Below are positions 18,352-25,153 of a stretch of 32,501 nucleotides of DNA, piece by piece. A program made the translations under genes and the position numbers. Where the stretch lies: positions 1-32,501 of the forward strand of contig JAJDNW010000054.1 in NCBI GenBank assembly GCA_022340465.1, read 5' to 3'. This DNA is from Deltaproteobacteria bacterium. GTDB lineage: Bacteria > Desulfobacterota > Desulfobacteria > Desulfobacterales > B30-G6. The first letter of the stretch is position 1; each line of letters starts with the position of its first letter. The notes beneath the pieces were generated by a model, which saw only the letters and a program-made list of their open reading frames with translations, searched no databases and was not told where the DNA came from.

Positions 18352-18401
18352 ACGGGGTTGTATAGCCTAATAAGCAACAAAAATTCAAACGGTTTCATTT
18401 T

Positions 18402-18478
<77 letters not shown>

Positions 18479-18482
18479 TAAG

Positions 18483-18520
18483 AAAAGCGAAATCAGTAAC
18501 GATTTCGCTTTTTTTATTTT
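18483..18520 (+). terminator. Rho-independent terminator of tRNA-Arg
   Basis: AAAAGCGAAATC (18483-18494) and GATTTCGCTTTT (18501-18512) form a perfect 12-bp stem with a 6-base loop, followed by TTTATTTTT. It begins five bases after the tRNA. Confidence 0.9.
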
Positions 18521-18572
18521 TAGAGACACCCTATCGGATTTGACTTATCATAAATGAGTGAAGATATTAAAA

Positions 18573-18597
18573 CCTAAGGTGAGCGTTTCAAATTTTA
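18573..18597. repeat. CCTAAGGTGAGCGTTTCAA motif
   Basis: This stretch nearly repeats the left arm of the purA leader hairpin (17821-17839, two differences). Its second half, GCGTTTCAAATTTTARG, appears again at 31800-31815 upstream of the acetyl-CoA synthetase gene. It is a short dispersed motif of unknown role. Confidence 0.5.
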
Positions 18598-18623
18598 AGA
18601 ATGAACAGAACAAACATATTTTC

Positions 18624-18657
18624 AAAGGATTATAATCCTTTTCGAAAGCGATTTCGA
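18624..18657. promoter_or_regulatory. Two back-to-back palindromes, possible operator/promoter
   Basis: A perfect 18-bp palindrome, AAAGGATTA/TAATCCTTT (18624-18641), contains TATAAT (18631-18636). It is followed at once by TCGAAA-GCGA-TTTCGA (18642-18657). A -10 box inside a palindrome is typical of an operator-controlled promoter, but I see no good -35. The downstream gene starts at 18733. Confidence 0.45.
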
Positions 18658-18732
18658 TCTGCAGCAACCTTTAGGGGAACTAAGCCCTGAAGGAAATTGA
18701 ACCCAATCGGTAGGTAAACGTATCCGGAACCC

Positions 18733-19233
18733 ATGCGAATGCTTGCACCCGTAAAAAAATATGTGTATCCGCTGCTGCTCGGCGCATTCCTTTTAGCGCC
18801 GTTTTCCGGTATGGCCGAGATTTACTCCTGGACCGACGAAAACGGCGTGCGGCATTACAGCGACACCCCGCCTCAGAGCGCGGTCCAGATGAATGTCGAG
18901 CAGGAAATTCCCCACGATCGGGAAAGGGATCGGCAAAACAGGGAAGCCTACATGAAAATGTTGGAACAAACCGCCGAGAAACAGCGGCAACGGGAAAAAC
19001 ACGAGCTCGAAGGACGGCTTGAAAGGACGGAAAGGCAGTTGCGGGATACCGAAAAGAAGGCCGAGCAAGCCCTCCAAGCCGCAGAAAAAGCACGCACCGT
19101 CGCCGAAGAAAAACAGCGCCGCAGGGAAATTTACGTGGCCCCCTGGATCGGTCCAGGCTATGGGCCGGCGCGGCCCGTTCCCTACGAGCGGCATCCGCGC
19201 CGCACGCCACCCCGCCAGGCCATCACTCCCTAA
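18733..19233 (+). CDS. DUF4124 domain protein, secreted
   Basis: 166 residues. A signal peptide (VKKYVYPLLLGAFLLAPFSGMA) is followed by a DUF4124 domain, EIYSWTDENGVRHYSDTPP. A long charged coiled coil (about residues 60-135) rich in Glu/Arg/Gln/Lys follows, and then a Pro/Arg-rich tail. DUF4124 proteins are common, short periplasmic or cell-surface proteins of unknown function. No strong ribosome site is visible; a second ATG lies two codons in. The gene stands alone between the tRNA-Arg terminator and a 377-bp gap. Confidence 0.82.
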   Translation: MRMLAPVKKYVYPLLLGAFLLAPFSGMAEIYSWTDENGVRHYSDTPPQSAVQMNVEQEIPHDRERDRQNREAYMKMLEQTAEKQRQREKHELEGRLERTERQLRDTEKKAEQALQAAEKARTVAEEKQRRREIYVAPWIGPGYGPARPVPYERHPRRTPPRQAITP

Positions 19234-19610
19234 GCCCCAAGGTTGCTTAAACAGCATAACAGATAATAGATAGTGCTTCGACATAACTTTCAATTTCATA
19301 ACAGCATCGCAAGTTCCTGAATAAAACCAGCGGTTCACTCCAAGGATCTTGCCTATTTTGCCATGTTGCTTACCCTTCGGGAAAGCCTGAGAACTTCAGG
19401 CTCTACGAGCAGCGCCTGCGGCGCCTTTATTGCTGAGGGTTCGAAGTAAAGAGCTACGACTTCACCCTCGACGCCTTGGCTCTGAAGCCCTCAGGCTGTT
19501 GCAACGTTGGGGTAAAGATGGACAGGCCGGCCATAAACTGATACGTAGCTTTGAAAACGACCCGAACCGTTTTCAAGGGCAAGCTTATCTGTCCTTGGGG
19601 AGGAGCTACG
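19234..19610. other. 377-bp gap with folded segment
   Basis: I see no convincing gene. The segment 19384-19499 is rich in self-complementarity: AGCCTGAG (19384-19391) pairs with CTCAGGCT near 19491-19498 around inner hairpins, including AGCCTGA/TCAGGCT, GCGCC-TGCG-GGCGCC-like pairing, and GAGGGT..GAAGT / ACTTC.ACCCTC. This could be a structured RNA, a processing signal or a decayed mobile repeat. The last 70 bases carry the ribosome site of the next gene. Confidence 0.45.
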
Positions 19611-19895
19611 ATGTCAGGGGTGAATGAAATTTTGCTGGTGGCCGCTATTGTCGCGGCGATATTTTTCGTTCCGCGGATGATGCCTGCCAAACGGCAGATC
19701 CCGATTGCCAGGCGGCCGGTGGTCATGTCGGCAAAAGCACGTTTGGCCGTTGCCGCATCGGTTGTATATCCATTCGCGGCGGCGGCATATTTTCGACCCT
19801 GGAAAAATGACCTGATCATTTACCTCTACCTCGGGGTAGGGCCGGTCGCGCTTGGATGGCTTTTGTACTGGGTTTATACGGGGCTTAGAAAATAA
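19611..19895 (+). CDS. Small membrane protein, unrecognised
   Basis: 94 residues with two or three TM helices: residues 4-22 (ILLVAAIVAAIFFVPRMM), a middle segment (LAVAASVVYPFAAAAYF) and a C-terminal one (LIIYLYLGVGPVALGWLLYWVYTGL). I do not recognise a family. The ATG is well supported by GGGGAGGAG 7 bp upstream. It ends directly at the start of the YkgJ-like gene, so it is the first member of a four-gene cluster leading to the selenoprotein peroxiredoxin and the PlsY-like protein. Confidence 0.8.
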   Translation: MSGVNEILLVAAIVAAIFFVPRMMPAKRQIPIARRPVVMSAKARLAVAASVVYPFAAAAYFRPWKNDLIIYLYLGVGPVALGWLLYWVYTGLRK

Positions 19896-20600
19896 ATGGG
19901 CAAGCGGGATGCCATATTCCTGACCGTCGAGGAGGCCCTCGAGGCCGTCTGCCTGGATTTTCGACGCTACGAGCCGCAGGTCATGCTGTTCGGCGAGGTT
20001 TTGCGGGTCATTTCAGACGGCGGGATCGTCCTCAAGAGCGAACCGGGAAAAAGCGGCAGATGGGTGGCCCCTGAAAGGGGATCAAAAATGGTGTGGTTTG
20101 ACGGCGAAGCGCTTCGCGCCTATGTGTGCGATATTGTGAAATCCATGCGTCCTGGTGCCGATGCCATGGCGGCCGTCTGCTCACGGGTGTTTCGTGAGAG
20201 GGCTGTCCCGGCCGTCGATCCCGCAACGGGGGAACCCGGGGTTTGTATCGAAACGGGTATGGAAAAATTCGTCTGCGTTCAATGCGGAAACTGCTGCAAA
20301 GCCCTGGATTACCATGACGCGCTTACCGAACAGGACGTTGAGATGTGGAAGGAAGCGCAGCGATACGACATTCTCGCCTGGGTCGGTGTCGCCCAAAAAA
20401 AGGGTGGTGCGAGTTCCTATCGCATCTGGAAAGACCCCAAAACCGGAGAACTCGCAGATCAATGCCCGTTTTTGACAAAGGTTCCGGATAAAAATCGATG
20501 GATTTGCCGAATTCACGATATCAAGCCGCGTATCTGCCGCGACTATCCTGTCAGCCGCAAACACGGTGTCATGACGGGGTGCCGGGGCTTCGACAGGTAA
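19896..20600 (+). CDS. YkgJ-family cysteine cluster protein
   Basis: 234 residues. The C-terminal half has the YkgJ/UPF0153 Cys pattern thought to bind iron or zinc: CVQCGNCCKAL, CPFL, CRIHDIKPRICRDYP and a final CRGF. The N-terminal 110 residues are not Cys-rich and I do not recognise them. YkgJ proteins are of unknown biochemical function. The start abuts the stop of the upstream membrane protein (no gap). A 77-bp spacer separates it from the peroxiredoxin gene. Confidence 0.85.
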   Translation: MGKRDAIFLTVEEALEAVCLDFRRYEPQVMLFGEVLRVISDGGIVLKSEPGKSGRWVAPERGSKMVWFDGEALRAYVCDIVKSMRPGADAMAAVCSRVFRERAVPAVDPATGEPGVCIETGMEKFVCVQCGNCCKALDYHDALTEQDVEMWKEAQRYDILAWVGVAQKKGGASSYRIWKDPKTGELADQCPFLTKVPDKNRWICRIHDIKPRICRDYPVSRKHGVMTGCRGFDR

Positions 20601-20677
20601 GCCGAAATGAACCGACGCGACAGGCTTTTCAAGGCATTCAAACAAGGACCCAAGTTGCGATTAGGAAGGAGATAGAA

Positions 20678-21151
20678 ATGGCGATACAAGAAGGACGACC
20701 AGCACCCGATTTCAGCCTCCCCGATGCCCGGGGAACGCAGGTGAAGCTCAGTGAATTCAAGGGAAAAAATGTCATCTTGTATTTTTATCCCAAAGACAAC
20801 ACGTCAGGCTGAACCAAAGAGGCCGAGGGATTCCGTGACGCTTACGGCGAATTCCTAAAATTAGACACGGTCGTATTGGGCATATCGCCTGACAAGGAAC
20901 CGTCTCATCAGAAATTCATTGAAAAACTGGATCTGCCTTTTGCGTTGCTTTGCGATCCTGAAAAAAAGGTTCTAAAAACCTACGAAGCCTATGGTGAAAA
21001 AAAGATGTACGGCAAAGTCACCATGGGGGTCATCCGTTCCACCGTGTGGGTCGGGGCTGATGGCAAGGTCAAAAAGCACTGGAAACGGGTGGCCAAGGCC
21101 GCCGATCATGCCCAAAAAGTGTTAGAAACGCTAATGCAAGATAGACGTTGA
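20678..21151 (+). CDS. bcp: Selenocysteine-containing thiol peroxidase (BCP/PrxQ-type peroxiredoxin), UGA = Sec45
   Basis: 157 residues if the in-frame TGA at 20810-20812 is read as selenocysteine. BCP/PrxQ enzymes reduce hydroperoxides through a peroxidatic Cys in NTPGCTKEA. Here the frame reads KDNTSG-U-TKEAEGFRD, so UGA sits exactly at that Cys. Downstream the same frame continues as a normal BCP: VVLGISPDKEPSHQKF, LPFALLCDPEKKV, YGEKKMYGKVTMGVIRSTVWVGADGKV. The usual resolving Cys five residues later is Glu50; Cys92 is the only other Cys. AGGAAGGAGAT precedes the ATG. A hairpin suited to a bacterial SECIS starts 14 bases after UGA. Standard gene callers would miss or split this gene. SelA/B/C/D are not in the window. 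Confidence 0.9.
20827..20855 (+). promoter_or_regulatory. Putative bacterial SECIS element
   Basis: A hairpin inside the coding region: lower stem GGGATT (20827-20832) pairs with AATTCC (20850-20855, one G-U), a two-base bulge (20848-20849), upper stem CCGTGA (20833-20838) with TTACGG (20842-20847, one G-U), and loop CGC (20839-20841). The loop begins 26 bases after the UGA and has a G in its second position, as expected for SelB-dependent bacterial SECIS elements. Confidence 0.7.
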
Positions 21152-21152
21152 T

Positions 21153-21716
21153 ATGCCGTTATTGCTTTTGATTTTCGCTTATATCGCCGGATCGATCAAT
21201 TTCTCCATCATCATTTTCAAACTGACCGGCAACGGCGATCCCAGAGATGCCTTCAGCGGCAACCCCGGTATGACCAACGTTTACAGGCAAAGCGGATTGA
21301 CCATGGCGGGCGTCGTGCTGCTGATGGATGTCGGGCGATCCTTTCTCGTAGCCGCAATGGCGGTGTCCATGCTTTCGGGGGGCTGGGTCCCCTGGATCGG
21401 CTTCGCCCTTATTGTGGGCAATCGCTACCCCTGTTTTCATGGTTTCAGGGGCGGCAAAGGCGTTGCCAATTATCTCGGTTTTTCTCTGTGGAGTGTCCCC
21501 TTTGCCGTTTTGATATCGGCACTGTCATGGCTGCTGTGTTATGCTGTCGTACGCATACCTTTCATCGGATCATTCGTCATGGTGTCGATTCTTGCCTATG
21601 CCTCCATGTCCCATTGCGCTTTTCGGCCGTGGTGTTCGGCCGGTGTGATGGTGACGGTGCTGTTTATTTTTTTGTCTCACCGTCGGAACCTGAGCGAATT
21701 GGTCGGCAAAGGCTAA
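21153..21716 (+). CDS. PlsY-like glycerol-3-phosphate acyltransferase (divergent)
   Basis: 187 residues, multi-pass membrane protein of PlsY size. PlsY makes lysophosphatidic acid from acyl-phosphate and glycerol 3-phosphate. The three PlsY motifs are recognisable: GSINFSIIIFKLTGNGDPR, SGNPGMTNVYRQSG (usual form SGNxGATNVxR), and GNRYPCFHGFRGGKGVA (usual GHxFPxFxxFKGGKGVA). The C-terminal HRRNLSEL matches the family's HRxNIxRL. The Met-Thr in place of Ala-Thr and the GNR start differ from housekeeping PlsY, so this may be a paralogue. It begins one base after the peroxiredoxin stop, implying cotranscription. A possible terminator hairpin follows at 21757. Confidence 0.85.
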   Translation: MPLLLLIFAYIAGSINFSIIIFKLTGNGDPRDAFSGNPGMTNVYRQSGLTMAGVVLLMDVGRSFLVAAMAVSMLSGGWVPWIGFALIVGNRYPCFHGFRGGKGVANYLGFSLWSVPFAVLISALSWLLCYAVVRIPFIGSFVMVSILAYASMSHCAFRPWCSAGVMVTVLFIFLSHRRNLSELVGKG

Positions 21717-21756
21717 ATCGGGTTCATCGAATACAGTGGCCCTCATAAGAAATATG

Positions 21757-21774
21757 AAAAATAGTGCTATTTTT
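21757..21774 (+). terminator. AT-rich hairpin after PlsY-like gene
   Basis: AAAAATAG (21757-21764) and CTATTTTT (21767-21774) can pair, 41 bp after the stop. The loop is only two bases and the stem has one G-C pair, so it would be a weak terminator. Confidence 0.4.
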
Positions 21775-21923
21775 ACGGGCTGGCTGTTGACAAAACCCAG
21801 GAGCTGTGTGATGTTCTGAGAAAACGGAAGCCCTTCCTGACATTCTTATGATCACGTTCAGAGATCTCTTCTATCCAAAGTAAGTGCTTAGAGAAATCAG
21901 TTTCAGGTAAACCGTGTTTGAAG

Positions 21924-21947
21924 ACGCAAAAATGGCGCGTTTTGCGT
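21924..21947. promoter_or_regulatory. Inverted repeat upstream of unrecognised gene
   Basis: ACGCAAAA (21924-21931) and TTTTGCGT (21940-21947) form a perfect 8-bp inverted repeat with an 8-base spacer, 54 bp before the start at 22001. Operator or RNA hairpin; no further evidence. Confidence 0.35.
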
Positions 21948-22000
21948 TAAAGGATTTTCATAAACGAACGACAATAAACGATCGACAATTGGAGGATTAC

Positions 22001-22648
22001 ATGAATGATTTTCTTCACAGTCTTCGAAGCAACAAGGACAAGCGCTTCGACAGAAACCGAAGAAATTACGATTCGCCCGGTTACCGGCCAAACGACCGGA
22101 TGAACACTGTTGACAGGAAAAGAAAGGGAACCTATCGGTCCCAGCAGAATGAACAGACACAGGCTTATGCCGCCATAAACAAACTGTTGCCCACCATCAA
22201 AAGTCTGCTGGAATCCCTGACGGAAGACCGCAAGAAGCTGATCGAGGCGGAAGAGCGCAAAGCCGAGGCCATGGAAACCATCGCATCTTTTTTGAAGCAG
22301 CTTGCAGGATCGACGGGATCTGACGTTCCCGCCCTCGAAAGCATAGAGTCGATTTGTGAAGGTGACAGATGCGAAGCCGCCCCCGAAGAAGCAGCGCGGG
22401 AGCAGGCGGTCGGCATCCGCGAGCCCTCCGATCCAAGCCGGTTATCCGAAGGGGAGAATGCAGCGGTCGCCACGACTGAAGGCGCAGAAGGAAACCAACG
22501 CGATGACCTGGTGTCGATGATTAAAGGGTTGCGAAACCAGGGCTTCAGCTATGAGAAAATAGCAAGGCACCTCGAGGAAAACAACATTCCGACCATATCC
22601 GGAAGAGGGCGCTGGCGCGGGCAGGCCGTTAGCAAGCTCTGCCAATAA
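22001..22648 (+). CDS. Unrecognised protein with coiled coil and recombinase-like C-terminal HTH
   Basis: 215 residues. The N-terminus is Arg/Asn/Asp-rich and probably disordered. A helical coiled-coil stretch (about residues 55-105, AINKLLPTIKSLLESLTEDRKKLIEAEERKAEAMETI) and an acidic Glu/Ala-rich linker follow. The last 45 residues, MIKGLRNQGFSYEKIARHLEENNIPTISGRGRWRGQAVSKL, resemble the helical segment of serine recombinases and related HTH modules (GxSxxxIAxxLNxxGIPTxxGxGxW). There is no catalytic recombinase domain, so function is unknown. GGAGGA lies 4 bp before the ATG; an in-frame GTG 29 codons upstream lacks such a site. The stop codon is part of repeat copy B. Confidence 0.82.
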   Translation: MNDFLHSLRSNKDKRFDRNRRNYDSPGYRPNDRMNTVDRKRKGTYRSQQNEQTQAYAAINKLLPTIKSLLESLTEDRKKLIEAEERKAEAMETIASFLKQLAGSTGSDVPALESIESICEGDRCEAAPEEAAREQAVGIREPSDPSRLSEGENAAVATTEGAEGNQRDDLVSMIKGLRNQGFSYEKIARHLEENNIPTISGRGRWRGQAVSKLCQ

Positions 22649-22688
22649 ATTTTTCTACGAAAAATTTATGAAGCGCGACTTCGTTGCT
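22646..22688 (-). repeat. Two-hairpin repeat, copy B
   Basis: A 10-bp perfect hairpin with arms TAAATTTTTC and GAAAAATTTA (22646-22668, loop TAC) is followed by GCGAC-TTC-GTTGC (22675-22687) in reverse orientation to the other copies. Its first three bases are the TAA stop of the upstream gene. A separate terminator follows at 22717. Confidence 0.8.
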
Positions 22689-22716
22689 GTTATTTGCCAT
22701 TATCGGCGCGATACCC

Positions 22717-22740
22717 AAAGCCACTTCGGATTGGCTTTTT
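22717..22740 (+). terminator. Rho-independent terminator
   Basis: AAAGCCA (22717-22723) and TGGCTTT (22732-22738) pair around an 8-base loop and continue into more T residues. It lies between two convergent genes and the A-run on the left side could also serve the minus-strand hydrolase. Confidence 0.65.
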
Positions 22741-22757
22741 CAGGGTAATGATTTTCA

Positions 22758-23429
22758 TCATAAGAGGACATTCGCAAACCAGGCAACGCTTTCCCGGATA
22801 AAGGCCGATTGATGACCCGGGTCGCTCATGCGGTGGTCGCCGCCGGATTGGATGATCATTTTTTTCGGGCGGGAGGCGTGCTCATAGAGCGACCTGGCAT
22901 GGGACACGGGAACCACCTCGTCGCAGGCTCCGTGGATGACGAGAATGTTTTTCACCTTATGCATGCTGCCTGTGATATCGAATGGGCTTGAGAGCGGATG
23001 ATCGCCGGCAGGTGAAAACCGGCTGTGCAGGGGCGCGGCAAAGGTGACCACGGCCGCGACTTCCTCCGTATCACACACCGCAAGGCATACCGCACCGCCC
23101 ATGCTGCTCCCGAAAAGCCCCAAATCCCCGCTGCAGGCATCCAGGGAACGCACCAGCCGCAGGGCATCCGATAGGTCCCGAGACCTTTCCGGCAATGATG
23201 CCACCTGATCGAATTCTCTCCTGCTGTCGCCGCAACCGCGATGATCGAACCTGAAATAGCCGATTCCCTGTCGGCAGCACGCCTTGGCCAGGGCCGTCTG
23301 CTTGGGAGAATTGCGGTCGGCTATCAGTCCATGGCAGCCAATCACCATGGGCGCGGGGAGCGCTTCCGGAAGGTGGAGGGTGCCGATCAGTCGATATCCA
23401 TCGGAGGTAAATTCCATTGTTTTTATCAT
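22758..23429 (-). CDS. Alpha/beta hydrolase
   Basis: 223 residues with a complete catalytic triad: nucleophile Ser109 in GSSMGG, Asp170 in HGACDEVVP, and His199 in GGDHRMS. The oxyanion region is VIGCHGLIADRNS. The N-terminus (MEFTSDGYRLIGTLHLPE) and the QxALAKACCRQGIGYFRFDHRGCGDS block match the serine aminopeptidase S33 / dienelactone-hydrolase-like group. There is no signal peptide, so it is cytoplasmic. The substrate is unknown; an esterase or thioesterase-like role is likely. It is transcribed divergently from rlmD. Confidence 0.88.
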   Translation of the reverse strand: MIKTMEFTSDGYRLIGTLHLPEALPAPMVIGCHGLIADRNSPKQTALAKACCRQGIGYFRFDHRGCGDSRREFDQVASLPERSRDLSDALRLVRSLDACSGDLGLFGSSMGGAVCLAVCDTEEVAAVVTFAAPLHSRFSPAGDHPLSSPFDITGSMHKVKNILVIHGACDEVVPVSHARSLYEHASRPKKMIIQSGGDHRMSDPGHQSAFIRESVAWFANVLL

Positions 23430-23531
23430 AACAGGCTTCCATAAGCCATTGATCGAAGAATCTCAATACCATATGATGGCCACCCTATGGCGTTGGCTGG
23501 CTGTGTCGAATACAAAAAATGGAAATGTATT

Positions 23532-24932
23532 ATGGCGGTCAAGAAGAATCAAATCATCGAAGTTAAGATTGAAAAAATCGCCTTTGGGGGCAGGGGGCTT
23601 GCCAAACCGGACGGCTTTACGCTTTTTGTCGATCAAACCGTTCCGGGCGACCTGGCAAGCGTCCGGGTTACCAGGAAGAAAAAATCCTATGCCGAAGCAC
23701 GTGTCGAGCATCTGATCGAACCTTCTCCCCTGCGCGTCGCTGCGCCGTGTCCGTACAGCGGTCACTGCGGGGGCTGCAAATGGCAGTTTCTCGACTACGA
23801 ACAACAGATTATGTTCAAAAGACAGCATGTCCAGGAGGCGTTGGCGCACATCGGTCAGATCCGCGATGCCGTGGTCCACGAGACGCTGCCGTCCGACAAG
23901 GTCTTCGGTTACCGCAACAAGATGGAATTCACCTGCGCCGAAAGACGCTGGCTGCTCCCCGAAGAGATGGCGGTTGCCGATCCGCGGGAGGCCGGTATCG
24001 CCCTGGGCCTCCATGTGCCCGGAACCTTCTACAAGGTGCTGGACATCGATGCCTGCCTTCTGCAGTCATCGCTGGGAAATCGCATACTCGAAGATGTGCG
24101 TCGCTATATAAAAACGTCGGGTGAACCGGTTTACGGTTTGCGGAGCCATACCGGTTTCTGGCGCTTTGTCACCCTGAGGCACTCCGCCGCGCATGACCAG
24201 TGGATGGTGAACCTGATTACCGCCACGGAAAACACCGGTGTTCTGAGACCGCTGACAGAGATGCTGCTGGAAAAATATCCTGAGATCGTGTCGGTCGTCA
24301 ATAACATTACCGCCAGCAAAGCAGGGGTGGCCTTCGGGCAGAAGGAAATCCATCTTGGCGGAGAACCTTGCTTGACGGACAGGATAGGGGGGGTTGCATT
24401 CAAGATTTCAGCTAATTCATTTTTTCAGACCAATACGGACGGCGCCCGGAAATTGTACGACACGGTAAAGGCTTACGCGAACCTGAAAGGGCATGAAACC
24501 GTGCTGGATCTGTATTGCGGTACCGGCTCCATCGCCATCTACCTGTCCGGTTGCGCCAGGGAAATCATCGGTATCGAACAGGTGGAAAGTGCCGTGGCCG
24601 ACGCTGAGGTCAACTGTCTGGCGAACGGGGTCGTGAACTGCCGCTTCCTCCAGGGAGACATGCGGCACCGCCTGCAGCACGTCGATACCCGCGCCGAGGT
24701 AATGATTGTCGATCCGCCGAGAGCGGGCATGCACAAAGATGTCGTTCAAACCATATTAGAGATGTCTCCCGAAAAAATTGTTTACGTGTCCTGCAATCCA
24801 GCCGCCCTGGCCCGCGACGCGGCCATGATGTCCGCCGCATACCGGCTGATAGAAGTCCAGCCGGTGGACCTGTTCCCGCACACGTATCACATTGAATCCG
24901 TGGCGCTGCTGACAAAAAAGTCCTGGAGCTGA
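23532..24932 (+). CDS. rlmD: 23S rRNA (uracil(1939)-C5)-methyltransferase
   Basis: 466 residues. An N-terminal TRAM-like domain (QIIEVKIEKIAFGGRGLAKPDGFTLFVD) is followed by the iron-sulfur motif CPYSGHCGGCKW (Cys73, Cys79, Cys82; the fourth ligand is probably Cys in IDACLLQ). The SAM-binding motif is DLYCGTGSIAIYLS, the substrate loop DPPRAGMHKD, and the catalytic Cys421 lies in YVSCNPAALARDA. RlmD/RumA-type enzymes form m5U in 23S rRNA; a close homologue acting at another uracil cannot be excluded. I chose the ATG at 23532; an upstream GTG/ATG extension adds 15 unlike-family residues. The stop codon lies inside a strong inverted repeat. Confidence 0.92.
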   Translation: MAVKKNQIIEVKIEKIAFGGRGLAKPDGFTLFVDQTVPGDLASVRVTRKKKSYAEARVEHLIEPSPLRVAAPCPYSGHCGGCKWQFLDYEQQIMFKRQHVQEALAHIGQIRDAVVHETLPSDKVFGYRNKMEFTCAERRWLLPEEMAVADPREAGIALGLHVPGTFYKVLDIDACLLQSSLGNRILEDVRRYIKTSGEPVYGLRSHTGFWRFVTLRHSAAHDQWMVNLITATENTGVLRPLTEMLLEKYPEIVSVVNNITASKAGVAFGQKEIHLGGEPCLTDRIGGVAFKISANSFFQTNTDGARKLYDTVKAYANLKGHETVLDLYCGTGSIAIYLSGCAREIIGIEQVESAVADAEVNCLANGVVNCRFLQGDMRHRLQHVDTRAEVMIVDPPRAGMHKDVVQTILEMSPEKIVYVSCNPAALARDAAMMSAAYRLIEVQPVDLFPHTYHIESVALLTKKSWS

Positions 24933-24967
24933 ATGTAATAAATTCCGCTTCAGGACTTTTTTGTCAG
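24909..24967. terminator. 17-bp perfect inverted repeat over the rlmD stop
   Basis: CTGACAAAAAAGTCCTG (24909-24925) is perfectly complementary to 24951-24967. The left arm is the last codons of rlmD, and the stop lies in the loop. With A-run and T-run in the arms it can serve as a terminator on both strands. Confidence 0.75.
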
Positions 24968-25097
24968 TGAACGCGGCTTCCGTCTTCGCTCTTCCGTTGT
25001 TCTTCGAACGACGCCGCGACAAGTCGCGCTCCGCCGAGGCAGGTCGCCGCTATTAAACTGGAAATTGAATAGCCTAACCCATCATGTCGGGCTTGGA

Positions 25098-25140
25098 AGC
25101 GACGCAGTCGCGTTACATAAAAGCGTGGTACACGCTTTTA
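25098..25140 (+). repeat. Two-hairpin repeat, copy C
   Basis: GCGAC-GCA-GTCGC (25099-25111), then GTTACA, then a perfect 10-bp hairpin TAAAAGCGTG/CACGCTTTTA with loop GTA (25118-25140). It ends 13 bp from the stop of the minus-strand lipoprotein gene. Confidence 0.85.
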
Positions 25141-25153
25141 TTGGCGCACACTT

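Noticed and set aside
19384-19511. Integron attC site
   Set aside because: The segment is palindromic but lacks convincing RYYYAAC and GTTRRRY core sites, and no integrase or cassette array is present.
20678-20812. Peroxiredoxin read as a pseudogene broken by a nonsense mutation
   Set aside because: The stop is specifically UGA, sits exactly on the catalytic Cys codon, and the frame is intact before and after with a SECIS-like hairpin. A random nonsense mutation there is much less likely.
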